Source: Alphaproteobacteria bacterium (GTDB taxonomy: Bacteria; Pseudomonadota; Alphaproteobacteria; BNTO01). Taken from it: 5,521 nt of DNA. A model generated the notes under the pieces. That model saw nothing but the letters and a program-made list of their open reading frames with translations. It was not told the origin of the DNA and did not search any database. Positions 1 through 5,521 of this stretch are shown in pieces. The position numbers were made by a program, and so were the translations under genes. The DNA lies in NCBI GenBank assembly GCA_025996655.1, contig BNTO01000072.1:1-5521 (forward strand). Reading direction: 5' to 3'. The first letter of the stretch is position 1, and every line of letters begins with the position of its first letter.

Positions 1-110
1 TTTTTTGCAAGCTTGGCTATGCTCTCTTGACTTTGAGGAATTTCGAGACGAATTGCCTCCGTCGTTCGGGCGTTCCTGTGGTAAATCTGTCTCCTAAAGC
101 CTCCTTCCAC
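1..110 (-). CDS. IS481-family transposase, N-terminal part (runs off the left edge)
   Basis: An open minus-strand frame reads ...QIYHRNARTTEAIRLEI followed by PQSQESIAKLAKK up to the window edge. This is the helix-turn-helix start of IS481-type transposases, whose usual pattern is MGQ-(V/I)-x-H-x-x-A-x-TTEA(V/I)R followed by (S)QES(L/I)xxLAK(R/K), the DNA-recognition domain that precedes the DDE catalytic core. The core is outside the window. Where the family has ATG (93-95), this copy reads AGG, four bases after a GGAGG at 100-104. The only in-frame standard start is GTG at 108-110, which would add five residues (VEGGF) before that AGG codon and lies upstream of the GGAGG. The coordinates take that GTG as the outer limit. 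The gene may therefore be start-less and inactive. Family assignment is from recalled similarity; activity is unknown. Confidence 0.7.
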   Translation of the reverse strand, partial: MEGGFRRQIYHRNARTTEAIRLEIPQSQESIAKLAK

Positions 111-131
111 ACTTCATAATCTTGCTCGAGA

Positions 132-137
132 ATTATA
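132..137 (-). promoter_or_regulatory. -10-like TATAAT upstream of the IS481-type transposase
   Basis: A perfect TATAAT lies on the minus strand about 40 bases before the expected transposase start. No good -35 is seen 17 bases upstream: the hexamer there is TGTCTA, at the proposed end of the element. In insertion sequences such a half-promoter is often weak until a -35 is supplied from flanking DNA. In AT-rich DNA it could also be chance. Confidence 0.3.
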
Positions 138-141
138 CAAC

Positions 142-186
142 AAAAATTTGGGACTAGACATAAAAAATGTTAGGTGTCAGCCCCAA
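142..186 (-). terminator. Probable intrinsic terminator (hairpin plus T-run) downstream of ntrY
   Basis: On the minus strand, TTGGGGCTGACA (186 to 175) can pair with TGTCTAGTCCCAA (160 to 148). This gives twelve base pairs including one G-T wobble and one bulged T, around a 14-base loop, followed directly by ATTTTTG (147 to 141). That is the form of a rho-independent terminator. It lies about 155 bases past the ntrY stop and would end the ileS-ntrY transcript before it enters the insertion sequence. The left arm coincides with the proposed insertion-sequence end, so the structure may equally be inverted element termini that happen to act as a terminator. Confidence 0.5.
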
Positions 187-343
187 GATTAAAAAACAAC
201 CCAATAATTTTTTCTAAGGAAGGCTTACAGCATTGGAAGCACGGATTGCGGCGGAAGAGATCGTACAGAAAAAAGGAGAGGAATGTGAAGAAGAGGAAAT
301 GAAAGAAGGAAAATAGTCGAAGCAGAGAAGAGCGTGAAAATAT
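187..343. other. Intergenic stretch between ntrY and the terminator, strongly purine-biased
   Basis: No convincing gene is seen here. From about 242 to 340 the plus strand is strikingly rich in A and G, and the minus strand is correspondingly pyrimidine-rich. A plus-strand frame of 27 codons (233-316, TTG start) sits nine bases after AAGGAAGG and encodes an acidic tail of mostly E and K. Its composition follows directly from the purine bias, so it is not called as a gene. Confidence 0.4.
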
Positions 344-2194
344 TCAAGAAATTTCTTTTTTGGGCAAGGTAATTTCCACGCAGGCGCCTTGGTGCCCCAC
401 AACATCTTTGAGCTGAAGGAAGCCTGAATGTTCCGTTACAATTCTTAGGATAATAGCCATGCCCAATCCCGTTCCCTTGTTTCGCGTCGTATAATAGGGT
501 TCAAAAAGGCGCTCACGCTCTTGCGGAAATCCCGGTCCGTTATCTTCCACAACAATCAATAAACCGGCTTGTTGTTCTCTTAGCACGACAAGGATACAGC
601 CTTCTTCAGTTTTTTGAGGATTTTCAACGATGGCATTAATAGAATTTTGCAGAAGATTCAGAAGCACCTGCGCCATTTGCTGCCCGTCGCACACCCAGAA
701 AAACGAAGGACTAAACGTCTGAAAAAGGAAGCGGATTGTAGGATACGCCTGCGTTTGCATAAAAATAATATCCCGGCAAAGTTGCGCAAAATCTATGGGG
801 TGAAACACCGCCTCAGGCATACGCGCAAACGTCGAAAATTCGTTAATGAGATTTTCAATGTGCGATACTTGGCGGATAATGGTGTCAATACATTTTATAA
901 AAGTTTCAGGATCGCTGCGAATTTCAAGACGATATTTTTTTTTAAGGCGTTCCGCCGAAAGCTGGATGGGTGTCAAGGGGTTTTTTACTTCATGCGCAAT
1001 TTTTCGAGCAATATCCGACCAAGCAGCTTTTTTCTCACTAATAATAAGCTCTTTGTTTTGGGCCTCAAGCCGCTCCGTCATGCGATTAAAAGAGTGAATG
1101 AGTCGGCTAAATTCTTTCAACGTGTGCATAGGTACAATGCGCACGCTAAGGTCGCCTTGGCTGACTTTCTCCGCGGCATGAATGAGCCCTAAGATTGGCA
1201 TAATAAGACTATCCGCCAAAGACATGCCAAACCAAATAGAGGCAAAAAACAGCAAAAGCGAGGCTAGCGCAAACATGGTGATAAGCGTGAATTGAAAACT
1301 GCGCTGATTTTCAAGAGATTTGTGATAGAACTGCGTGGAGTCGCGTGTTTTTGTGACATATTTCGAAATATCCGGATCAATACTTTTGCTAATCCAGATA
1401 TAAAAAGAGACGTCTTGAAGGTCTGAGTTTGTTCCAACCAACGCAATTGTTGCTCCGTCTTTTTCGCTTACTTCAACGTCTCCTTCGGCAACGTTTTGAG
1501 GAACGTAGAGAGGCGTCTCTTCCAAAAAGGAAAGACTTAAAATTTCCAAAGAGGAGCCTAAAGAAATAGCCCTGTTGAGCCCCTCGCAAACAATAAAAAT
1601 CTCGTCTAATTTTTGAGACTCAACCCAATCATCTAATTTTTTGCGAAGGACCGCGTGATTTTTGGGATCAAAAAAATCATATTTTATCGAGAGATTTTTA
1701 ATATGCTGGGAGATGATCATGGCATCAACGCGAATATTTCGGGTATTTTCTTGCAAGTAAAGTTCCGCCACCGTGTTGGCGTCGTTAAGCGCGTTCTGGA
1801 CGGGCTGACTAAACCAAATCGAAACGCTGGAATGAAAAAATGTGATGGATAGGACGCTTAATAAAATGCTTGGAGCCATCGTTACAAGGGAGAAAATGCT
1901 GATAATGGTTGTGTGAAAGCGCGCGCCGGCCTCGCCCTCTTTGTGTTCTTTGTAAAGAAAACGTAGGCGATCGCCAATAACCCAAAGCAAAAGAAGGATT
2001 AAAAAAGAATTGAAAAGGACAATACCCTTAACGGCAGGCGATCGCCACGTCAGGGACGTATTGCCGTGGCTGATCATGAAAAACGTGAGAAAGACGGAAA
2101 AACAGGCCAAAACACCCAAAAAAACAGGAAGGCGCTTGGTTAGGAAAGTATTGTTAAAAACAGCCCGAAATCTTTGTTGCACGTTTTTTTGCAT
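344..2194 (-). CDS. ntrY: NtrY-type membrane sensor histidine kinase lacking a PAS domain
   Basis: This 616-residue inner-membrane kinase would autophosphorylate on a histidine and pass the phosphate to a response regulator, in this family NtrX. Hydrophobic segments lie at about 24-42, 57-75, 95-120 and 302-324, with an extracytoplasmic sensor region between the last two. The stretch after 104, including WFSQPVQNAL, is characteristic of NtrY. A HAMP linker follows (about 321-376). The H-box is HEVKNPLTP with phospho-acceptor H401. The ATPase domain shows the N-box (LLNLLQNSINA, N517), DNGPGF at 551-556, LFEPYYTTR at 563-571 and GTGLGM at 574-579, all intact. Typical NtrY proteins are near 750 residues and carry a PAS domain between HAMP and H-box; here only about 25 residues separate them. 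The ATG has GAGG four bases upstream. The gene begins 19 bases after ileS, suggesting co-transcription. No ntrX follows within the window. Regulation of nitrogen or redox responses is family knowledge only. Confidence 0.9.
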   Translation of the reverse strand: MQKNVQQRFRAVFNNTFLTKRLPVFLGVLACFSVFLTFFMISHGNTSLTWRSPAVKGIVLFNSFLILLLLWVIGDRLRFLYKEHKEGEAGARFHTTIISIFSLVTMAPSILLSVLSITFFHSSVSIWFSQPVQNALNDANTVAELYLQENTRNIRVDAMIISQHIKNLSIKYDFFDPKNHAVLRKKLDDWVESQKLDEIFIVCEGLNRAISLGSSLEILSLSFLEETPLYVPQNVAEGDVEVSEKDGATIALVGTNSDLQDVSFYIWISKSIDPDISKYVTKTRDSTQFYHKSLENQRSFQFTLITMFALASLLLFFASIWFGMSLADSLIMPILGLIHAAEKVSQGDLSVRIVPMHTLKEFSRLIHSFNRMTERLEAQNKELIISEKKAAWSDIARKIAHEVKNPLTPIQLSAERLKKKYRLEIRSDPETFIKCIDTIIRQVSHIENLINEFSTFARMPEAVFHPIDFAQLCRDIIFMQTQAYPTIRFLFQTFSPSFFWVCDGQQMAQVLLNLLQNSINAIVENPQKTEEGCILVVLREQQAGLLIVVEDNGPGFPQERERLFEPYYTTRNKGTGLGMAIILRIVTEHSGFLQLKDVVGHQGACVEITLPKKEIS

Positions 2195-2198
2195 GATG

Positions 2199-2202
2199 CC
2201 TC
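2199..2202 (-). promoter_or_regulatory. Ribosome binding site of ntrY, closely spaced
   Basis: GAGG on the minus strand lies four bases before the ntrY ATG, inside the 19-base gap to the ileS stop. The spacing is tight. No other start codon nearby fits better: GTG at codon 5 would be 16 bases away. Translation may rely partly on ribosomes finishing ileS just upstream. Confidence 0.45.
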
Positions 2203-2213
2203 AAAAGATTTCT

Positions 2214-5111
2214 CTATGTTTTTAAAACATGAACACAACGCTTGCAAAGATTTTCTTTTGAGGGATGTTTGGTAACTTTCCAGCAACGGGGGCACTTTTC
2301 GCCTTCGGCTGCGGTCACTATAGCGCCAACGCCGGGCATATCATCCAAGATAACCGCCCCAGCTTGGGGTTGTGCGATCCGCAAAACGAACTGCGACAAA
2401 ATAGCAATCTCCGCCATATCGACATCTTTCAGCCACACCGAAATTTCTTTAGGCACCGACAAAACAACGCTTGTTTGAAGGCCAGAGGTAATGCTTTGGG
2501 AGGAGCGTTCCTGTTCAATAGCGCTGGTGATAACGCGCCGGACAGAGCGGATTTTCTGCCATTTCTCGTCAAGGTCAGGACGCTTCCACACATGGGGAAC
2601 GGGAGGAAACGTTTGCTCATGAATGCTTTGATTTTTGTTGCCTTTGTAATATTTCCATGCCTCTTCCGCGGTAAAACACAAAACAGGGGCCAGCCAATGC
2701 GACACATGTAAGAACAGAAGAGACATGAGCGTTTGCGTTGCCCGCCTTTTCCTATCATCTTTTTCGTCACAATAAAGGCAATCTTTGCGGATATCAAAAT
2801 AAAATGAGGAAAGGTCATTGGCACAAAAAACATGCAAATCGGCATAAAAAGCGGCAAGGCTAAAGGTGCGAAGGCAGTTCTTGTGCCGCTCATCCAATTG
2901 CCAAACTTTGTGCAAAATAGAGCGTTCCAGTTCCGGCATTTTTTCATAGGGGACGGTGTTTTCCTCCCCAAAATCGCTCAGTGCACCAAGCAAATAGCGC
3001 AGCGTGTTACGAAAGCGGCGATAAATATCTTCTTGCCTTTTTAAAATTTCGGGGCCAATTTTGACATCCTCCGTATAATCCATATTGACAACCCACAAGC
3101 GCAGAAGATCCGCGCCCGAGCGGCTCATAATGTCTTCGCAAGAAACCGTATTGCCAAGAGACTTGGACATCTTTCGGCCGTCTTGATCCAAAATAAACCC
3201 GTGCGTCACCACCGATTTGTAGGGGGAGAACCCGGTTGTGGCAATAGATTCCAACAAAGACGACTGAAACCAACCGCGGTGCTGGTCAGACCCTTCTAAA
3301 TAAACGTCGGCAGGCCAAGAAAGTTCTTCGTGTTGCTCAAAAACAAACTGATGGGTGCAGGCGCTATCAAACCAAACGTCAAGCGTATCCATGACTTTGT
3401 CATAAAGGCCTTGTTGCTCGGGCTTGAGAAAGAAATCGGCAGGATAGGTGTGCCACGCTTCAATGCCTTCTTGGGTTATCCTCTCAACAACTTTGGCGTT
3501 CACTTCCTCATCTTTAAGGGGGATTTTTGTCTCTTTGTGAAGAAACAACGCCACAGGCACGCCCCACACACGCTGGCGCGACAAGCACCAATCCGGTCGC
3601 GCTTCAACCATACCTCGAATGCGATTTTTGCTTTGGGTCGGAACCCACTGGACATTGTCAATGGCTTTAAGCGCCTGAGGACGGACAGAATCCATCGACA
3701 AAAACCATTGTTTTGTGAGGCGAAAAATGAGAGGCGCTCTAGAACGCCAAGAATGCGGATAACTGTGCACAATTTTTTGCGTTCCGAGAAGGGCGCCACT
3801 TTTGCGCAACATTTTGCAAACCGCCTCCTCCACTTTAAAAACGTGATCTCCCCCAAAAAAAGGAAGGTTTTCAACATACGTTCCATCCTCTTGAACGATA
3901 TCCGGCATGGGAAGATTCTGTTCTTTTCCGAGCAAAAAATCATCCATTCCGTGACTGGGCGCAATATGAACCAGTCCCGTCCCCACGTCAGCCGCAACAA
4001 AAGGGGCGCTCAGCAAAGGCACAACAAACGTGTAGGCCAAAGGAGACATTTTGTCTTTTTCGGTTTGCCCAGGAACTAAGTCAAATGGGTGCTGGCAAAG
4101 CGTTCCCTCTAATGCGGCGCCCTTAAAACTTGCTGTAACAAAAAAATCACTTATCCCCACCGTTTTACAAAAACTTTCAACTAAATCATGCGCAACAAGG
4201 AACCGACGCCTGGGTTGGATGCTTTTTTCAGCATGTTCTTCTCCTTTACGAACTTCAAGGAGGTCATAAACAAGATCTTGGTGAAACGCAAGAGCGCGAT
4301 TGGCTGGCAACGTCCAAGGCGTTGTCGTCCAAATGACCACACAGCTTTCGCTAAGGGCGCTTTGCGGGCTGCTGACGACGGGAAACGCCACATAAACCGA
4401 TAAGCTCGTATAGTCCTTATATTCGACTTCGGCTTCCGCCAAGGCCGTTTTTTCAACGGTGGACCACATGACAGGCTTTTGGCCTTGGTAGACGGCTCCA
4501 CGCATAAAAATTTTTAAAAACTGCGAGACAATGGCGCCCTCGCTCTTAAAATCCATCGTGCGATAGGGGCGCGACCAGTCCGCACAAATGCCAAGGCGTT
4601 TCAATTCCTCCTTTTGCGTTTTGGCCCATTTATCCGCAAACTCGCGGCAATAAGCCAAAAACTCCACAACGGGAATATCTTCCTTTTTCTTTTTGTGCTT
4701 ACGAAAATCTTCTTCAATCTTCCATTCAATGGGAAGACCGTGGCAGTCCCACCCTGGAATGAGGGGGGCGTCATAACCTGCCATTTGGTACGATCTTACG
4801 ACAATATCTTTAAGGCCCTCAGTAAACGCGTGCCCAATATGGATCGATCCGTTCGCGTAAGGTGGGCCATAGTGCAAAATAAATTTCGGTCGCCCCTTGG
4901 ATTTTTCGCGTAGCCGTTCGTAAAGCTTTTTCTCTTCCCATTCTTGCAAAATTTTGGGTTCATTTTCGGGAAGATTCGCTTTCATAGGAAAGTTTGTTTG
5001 AGGCAAAAAGACAGATTTCTTAAGCTCTTCGCTGTTGATGGGTCCCTCTTTCTTCGATGACGTTTTTTTATAGGTACAATTCATGAAGGAACAAATAACT
5101 TTTTTGAACAC
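2214..5111 (-). CDS. ileS: Isoleucyl-tRNA synthetase (EC 6.1.1.5)
   Basis: This 965-residue cytoplasmic class I synthetase charges tRNA-Ile with isoleucine and edits misactivated valine. The Rossmann catalytic fold shows HIGH at 91-94 (in NGSIHIGHA), GWDCHGLPIE at 120-129, the SRQRVWGVP motif at 511-519, GSDQHRGWFQSSL at 607-619 and KMSKS at 647-651. The CP1 editing domain carries WTTTPWTLPANRA at 261-273 and GTGLVHIAPSHGMDDF at 377-392; D391 sits at the place of the family's conserved hydrolytic aspartate. The anticodon-binding helical region follows KMSKS. The C-terminal zinc finger has C940, C943, C956 and C959. All signatures are intact and the length is close to the E. coli enzyme (938). 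The chosen GTG start has GGAGG nine bases upstream and gives about 26 extra lysine-rich residues at the N-terminus. Alternatives are ATG at codon 10 (5084) and codon 43 (4985), neither with a clear ribosome site. ntrY follows, rather than the common neighbour lspA. Confidence 0.97.
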   Translation of the reverse strand: MFKKVICSFMNCTYKKTSSKKEGPINSEELKKSVFLPQTNFPMKANLPENEPKILQEWEEKKLYERLREKSKGRPKFILHYGPPYANGSIHIGHAFTEGLKDIVVRSYQMAGYDAPLIPGWDCHGLPIEWKIEEDFRKHKKKKEDIPVVEFLAYCREFADKWAKTQKEELKRLGICADWSRPYRTMDFKSEGAIVSQFLKIFMRGAVYQGQKPVMWSTVEKTALAEAEVEYKDYTSLSVYVAFPVVSSPQSALSESCVVIWTTTPWTLPANRALAFHQDLVYDLLEVRKGEEHAEKSIQPRRRFLVAHDLVESFCKTVGISDFFVTASFKGAALEGTLCQHPFDLVPGQTEKDKMSPLAYTFVVPLLSAPFVAADVGTGLVHIAPSHGMDDFLLGKEQNLPMPDIVQEDGTYVENLPFFGGDHVFKVEEAVCKMLRKSGALLGTQKIVHSYPHSWRSRAPLIFRLTKQWFLSMDSVRPQALKAIDNVQWVPTQSKNRIRGMVEARPDWCLSRQRVWGVPVALFLHKETKIPLKDEEVNAKVVERITQEGIEAWHTYPADFFLKPEQQGLYDKVMDTLDVWFDSACTHQFVFEQHEELSWPADVYLEGSDQHRGWFQSSLLESIATTGFSPYKSVVTHGFILDQDGRKMSKSLGNTVSCEDIMSRSGADLLRLWVVNMDYTEDVKIGPEILKRQEDIYRRFRNTLRYLLGALSDFGEENTVPYEKMPELERSILHKVWQLDERHKNCLRTFSLAAFYADLHVFCANDLSSFYFDIRKDCLYCDEKDDRKRRATQTLMSLLFLHVSHWLAPVLCFTAEEAWKYYKGNKNQSIHEQTFPPVPHVWKRPDLDEKWQKIRSVRRVITSAIEQERSSQSITSGLQTSVVLSVPKEISVWLKDVDMAEIAILSQFVLRIAQPQAGAVILDDMPGVGAIVTAAEGEKCPRCWKVTKHPSKENLCKRCVHVLKT

Positions 5112-5120
5112 AACCCGAGC

Positions 5121-5125
5121 CCTCC
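5121..5125 (-). promoter_or_regulatory. Ribosome binding site that supports the GTG start of ileS
   Basis: The minus strand reads TGGAGGG with GGAGG nine bases before GTG at 5109-5111. The internal ATG codons at 5084 and 4985 are preceded by pyrimidine-rich sequence without a purine-rich site. This favours the longer protein despite the unusual start codon. Confidence 0.6.
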
Positions 5126-5181
5126 AGCTTTTGACGAGGTTCTTCCTTAAATTAAAAATTCCCCTCAGCGAACACGTCTTG

Positions 5182-5210
5182 ATTCTATACGTGGTTTCTT
5201 AAAAAGGGAA
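5182..5210 (-). promoter_or_regulatory. Weak candidate promoter for ileS-ntrY
   Basis: TAGAAT (5187 to 5182, five of six to the -10 consensus) is preceded at 17 bases by TTCCCT (5210 to 5205, three of six to the -35 consensus). Initiation would fall near 5175 and give a leader of roughly 65 bases. The -35 is poor and overlaps a repeated CTTCCC motif, so this is a suggestion only. Confidence 0.2.
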
Positions 5211-5349
5211 GATTGCCTTATTGTACGTTTTCTTGAGACAGAAGCGTAAGCATCTCGGGCTCGCAAGATTCTGAGCAAGGGAGCGAGGTTGAGATTTTAG
5301 CTCTTCTGATAAAAGTCTCGTATTTTTGGATGTTTCGATAACTATACCA

Positions 5350-5360
5350 CTTCCCTTTAA
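5350..5360. repeat. CTTCCCTTTAA motif, repeated directly and in inverted form
   Basis: The 11-mer CTTCCCTTTAA occurs at 5350-5360 and again at 5510-5520 in the same orientation. An inverted relative, TTAAAAAGGGAAG, lies at 5199-5211; nine bases (AAAGGGAAG at 5203-5211) pair perfectly with CTTCCCTTT at 5350-5358. The middle copy lies in the presumed insertion-sequence terminus, and the right copy is inside the transposase coding region. They could be transposase-binding or remnant element ends, or coincidence in AT-rich DNA. Confidence 0.35.
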
Positions 5361-5400
5361 AAAATCGCATAAGTATGCTAGGGATCGCGAGGTAGTATAG

Positions 5401-5521
5401 CTAAGCGGCCTGAAAATATTGCATCTTTGCGATCTCCTCCGATATATTGTAACAACTTACCTTCACAGCCTCTTCTAACGTTTTAAAATACTTTGAAACA
5501 GCCCGGACTCTTCCCTTTAAT
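5401..5521 (-). CDS. Transposase C-terminus, IS630/Tc1-like (partial)
   Basis: The minus strand is open from the window edge to a TAG at 5401-5403, giving 39 residues that begin LKGRVRAVSKYFKTLEEAVK and end SEEIAKMQYFQAA. This fits the end of IS630-type DDE transposases. In these a (W)xxLKxxxR stretch follows the last catalytic acidic residue, then xTLEEAIxxA, then a closing helix of the type (S/T)xxDAxxWFxH. The catalytic DDE residues lie outside the window and cannot be assessed. The call is from pattern memory over a short segment; another DDE family or an unrelated protein is possible. It points in the same direction as ileS and ends 289 bases before its start codon. Confidence 0.55.
   Translation of the reverse strand, partial: LKGRVRAVSKYFKTLEEAVKVSCYNISEEIAKMQYFQAA

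Larger units (their letters stand above)
1..160 (-). mobile_element. 5' end of an IS481-like insertion sequence, cut by the window edge
   Basis: The minus strand from about 160 down to 1 has the layout of an insertion-sequence left end. It starts with a TGT terminus (TGTCTAGTCCCAAAT, 160 to 146), then a TATAAT box, a GGAGG, and then the N-terminus of an IS481-family transposase. IS481 elements characteristically begin with TGT, which is why 160 is proposed as the boundary. The other end is outside the window, so neither the terminal inverted repeat nor a target-site duplication can be confirmed. The outer edge also forms one arm of the hairpin listed separately. The family call rests on the protein and is firmer than the boundary. 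Confidence 0.6.
5112..5341. other. Upstream region of ileS, no convincing gene
   Basis: This spacer should hold the ileS promoter. It contains an imperfect inverted repeat (CTCGGGCTCGC at 5254-5264 and GCGAGGTTGAG at 5283-5293, ten of eleven pairs counting two G-T pairs) of unknown role. It also carries most of a 50-codon minus-strand frame (5218-5370) that begins MRFFKGKWYSYRN. That frame starts inside the presumed insertion-sequence terminus and has no ribosome site, so it is not called as a gene. No tRNA-like structure or T-box-like leader was recognised. Confidence 0.4.
5342..5521 (-). mobile_element. 3' end of an IS630-like insertion sequence, cut by the window edge
   Basis: The element enters from the right edge as the tail of a transposase gene and continues into a non-coding terminus after the stop at 5401-5403. 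The presumed outer end on the plus strand is CTATACCACTTCCC beginning near 5342. IS630 and Tc1-like elements insert at TA, and TA dinucleotides are present at this point. The segment 5342-5400 is itself bounded by CTATAC and GTATAG in inverted orientation and contains a small palindrome, GCATAAGTATGC at 5367-5378. The opposite end is outside the window, so the exact boundary is unproven. Confidence 0.45.

Noticed and set aside
17..169. Minus-strand open frame ending FVSKFLKVKRA, with slight resemblance to the tail of a zinc metallopeptidase (FTTGTPERRRQF)
   Set aside because: It has no ATG and overlaps the IS481-type transposase N-terminus in another frame. The transposase match is much stronger and explains the openness.
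214..405. Minus-strand 63-codon frame overlapping the end of ntrY
   Set aside because: It overlaps the well-supported ntrY C-terminus in another frame, and its Ser/Phe-rich composition follows from the pyrimidine-rich strand.
614..1192. Plus-strand 192-codon frame inside ntrY
   Set aside because: It lies entirely antisense to the conserved kinase core, has an Arg/Lys/Phe-rich unstructured composition and no recognisable motif: a shadow frame.
3330..4079. Plus-strand 249-codon frame inside ileS
   Set aside because: It is antisense to conserved IleRS sequence (editing domain and WGVP region), and its residues reflect the reverse complement of those motifs.
5131..5159. Plus-strand TTGACG followed by an A/T-rich stretch as a rightward promoter
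   Set aside because: No acceptable -10 lies at the right spacing, and no plus-strand gene follows.
5112..5341. tRNA gene or T-box leader ahead of ileS
   Set aside because: No TpsiC-like GGTTCGAATCC arm, cloverleaf pairing or T-box sequence could be found on either strand, and T-boxes are not expected in Alphaproteobacteria.
5366..5378. GCATAAGTATGC palindrome followed on the minus strand by GATTTTTT as a transposase terminator
   Set aside because: Only four or five base pairs with a minimal loop, too weak to call; it was kept only as a detail of the element end.

Overview
The window looks like a piece of an alphaproteobacterial chromosome. Its two full-length genes are a bacterial-type isoleucyl-tRNA synthetase and an NtrY-type sensor kinase. 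The kinase carries the family's diagnostic N-terminal membrane segment and its H-box with the following ...NPLTPIQLSAERL... stretch. Moderate G+C, lysine-rich proteins, a short PAS-less NtrY and insertion-sequence debris on both flanks fit a host-associated lineage such as Holosporales or Rickettsiales relatives. That placement is inference; no rRNA or other marker is present.

Every supported gene reads on the minus strand, so the genetic order runs from high to low coordinates. At the right edge (5401-5521) is the last 39 codons of a transposase resembling the IS630 family, followed by its probable terminal region (about 5342-5400). A roughly 230-base spacer (5112-5341) then leads into ileS (5111-2214), which starts at GTG behind a good GGAGG. 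After only 19 bases comes ntrY (2194-344), so the two are probably co-transcribed. Downstream of ntrY lie about 155 bases without a convincing gene, then a strong hairpin plus T-run (142-186) that can serve as an intrinsic terminator. Immediately beyond it is the 5' end of a second insertion sequence. Its transposase N-terminus matches the IS481 family, runs off the window at position 1, and has AGG where the family normally has its ATG.

Functionally, ileS is an essential translation gene with intact synthetic, editing and zinc-binding signatures. The kinase has all phosphotransfer and ATP-binding motifs but no PAS domain, and no response regulator (NtrX) is adjacent. The neighbours usually seen next to these genes (lspA after ileS, ntrX after ntrY) are absent within the window, and both ends of the two-gene unit abut insertion sequences. 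This suggests a small conserved block left by local rearrangement. I found no CRISPR array, tRNA, rRNA or defence-like system, and no convincing sign of an undescribed multi-gene system.
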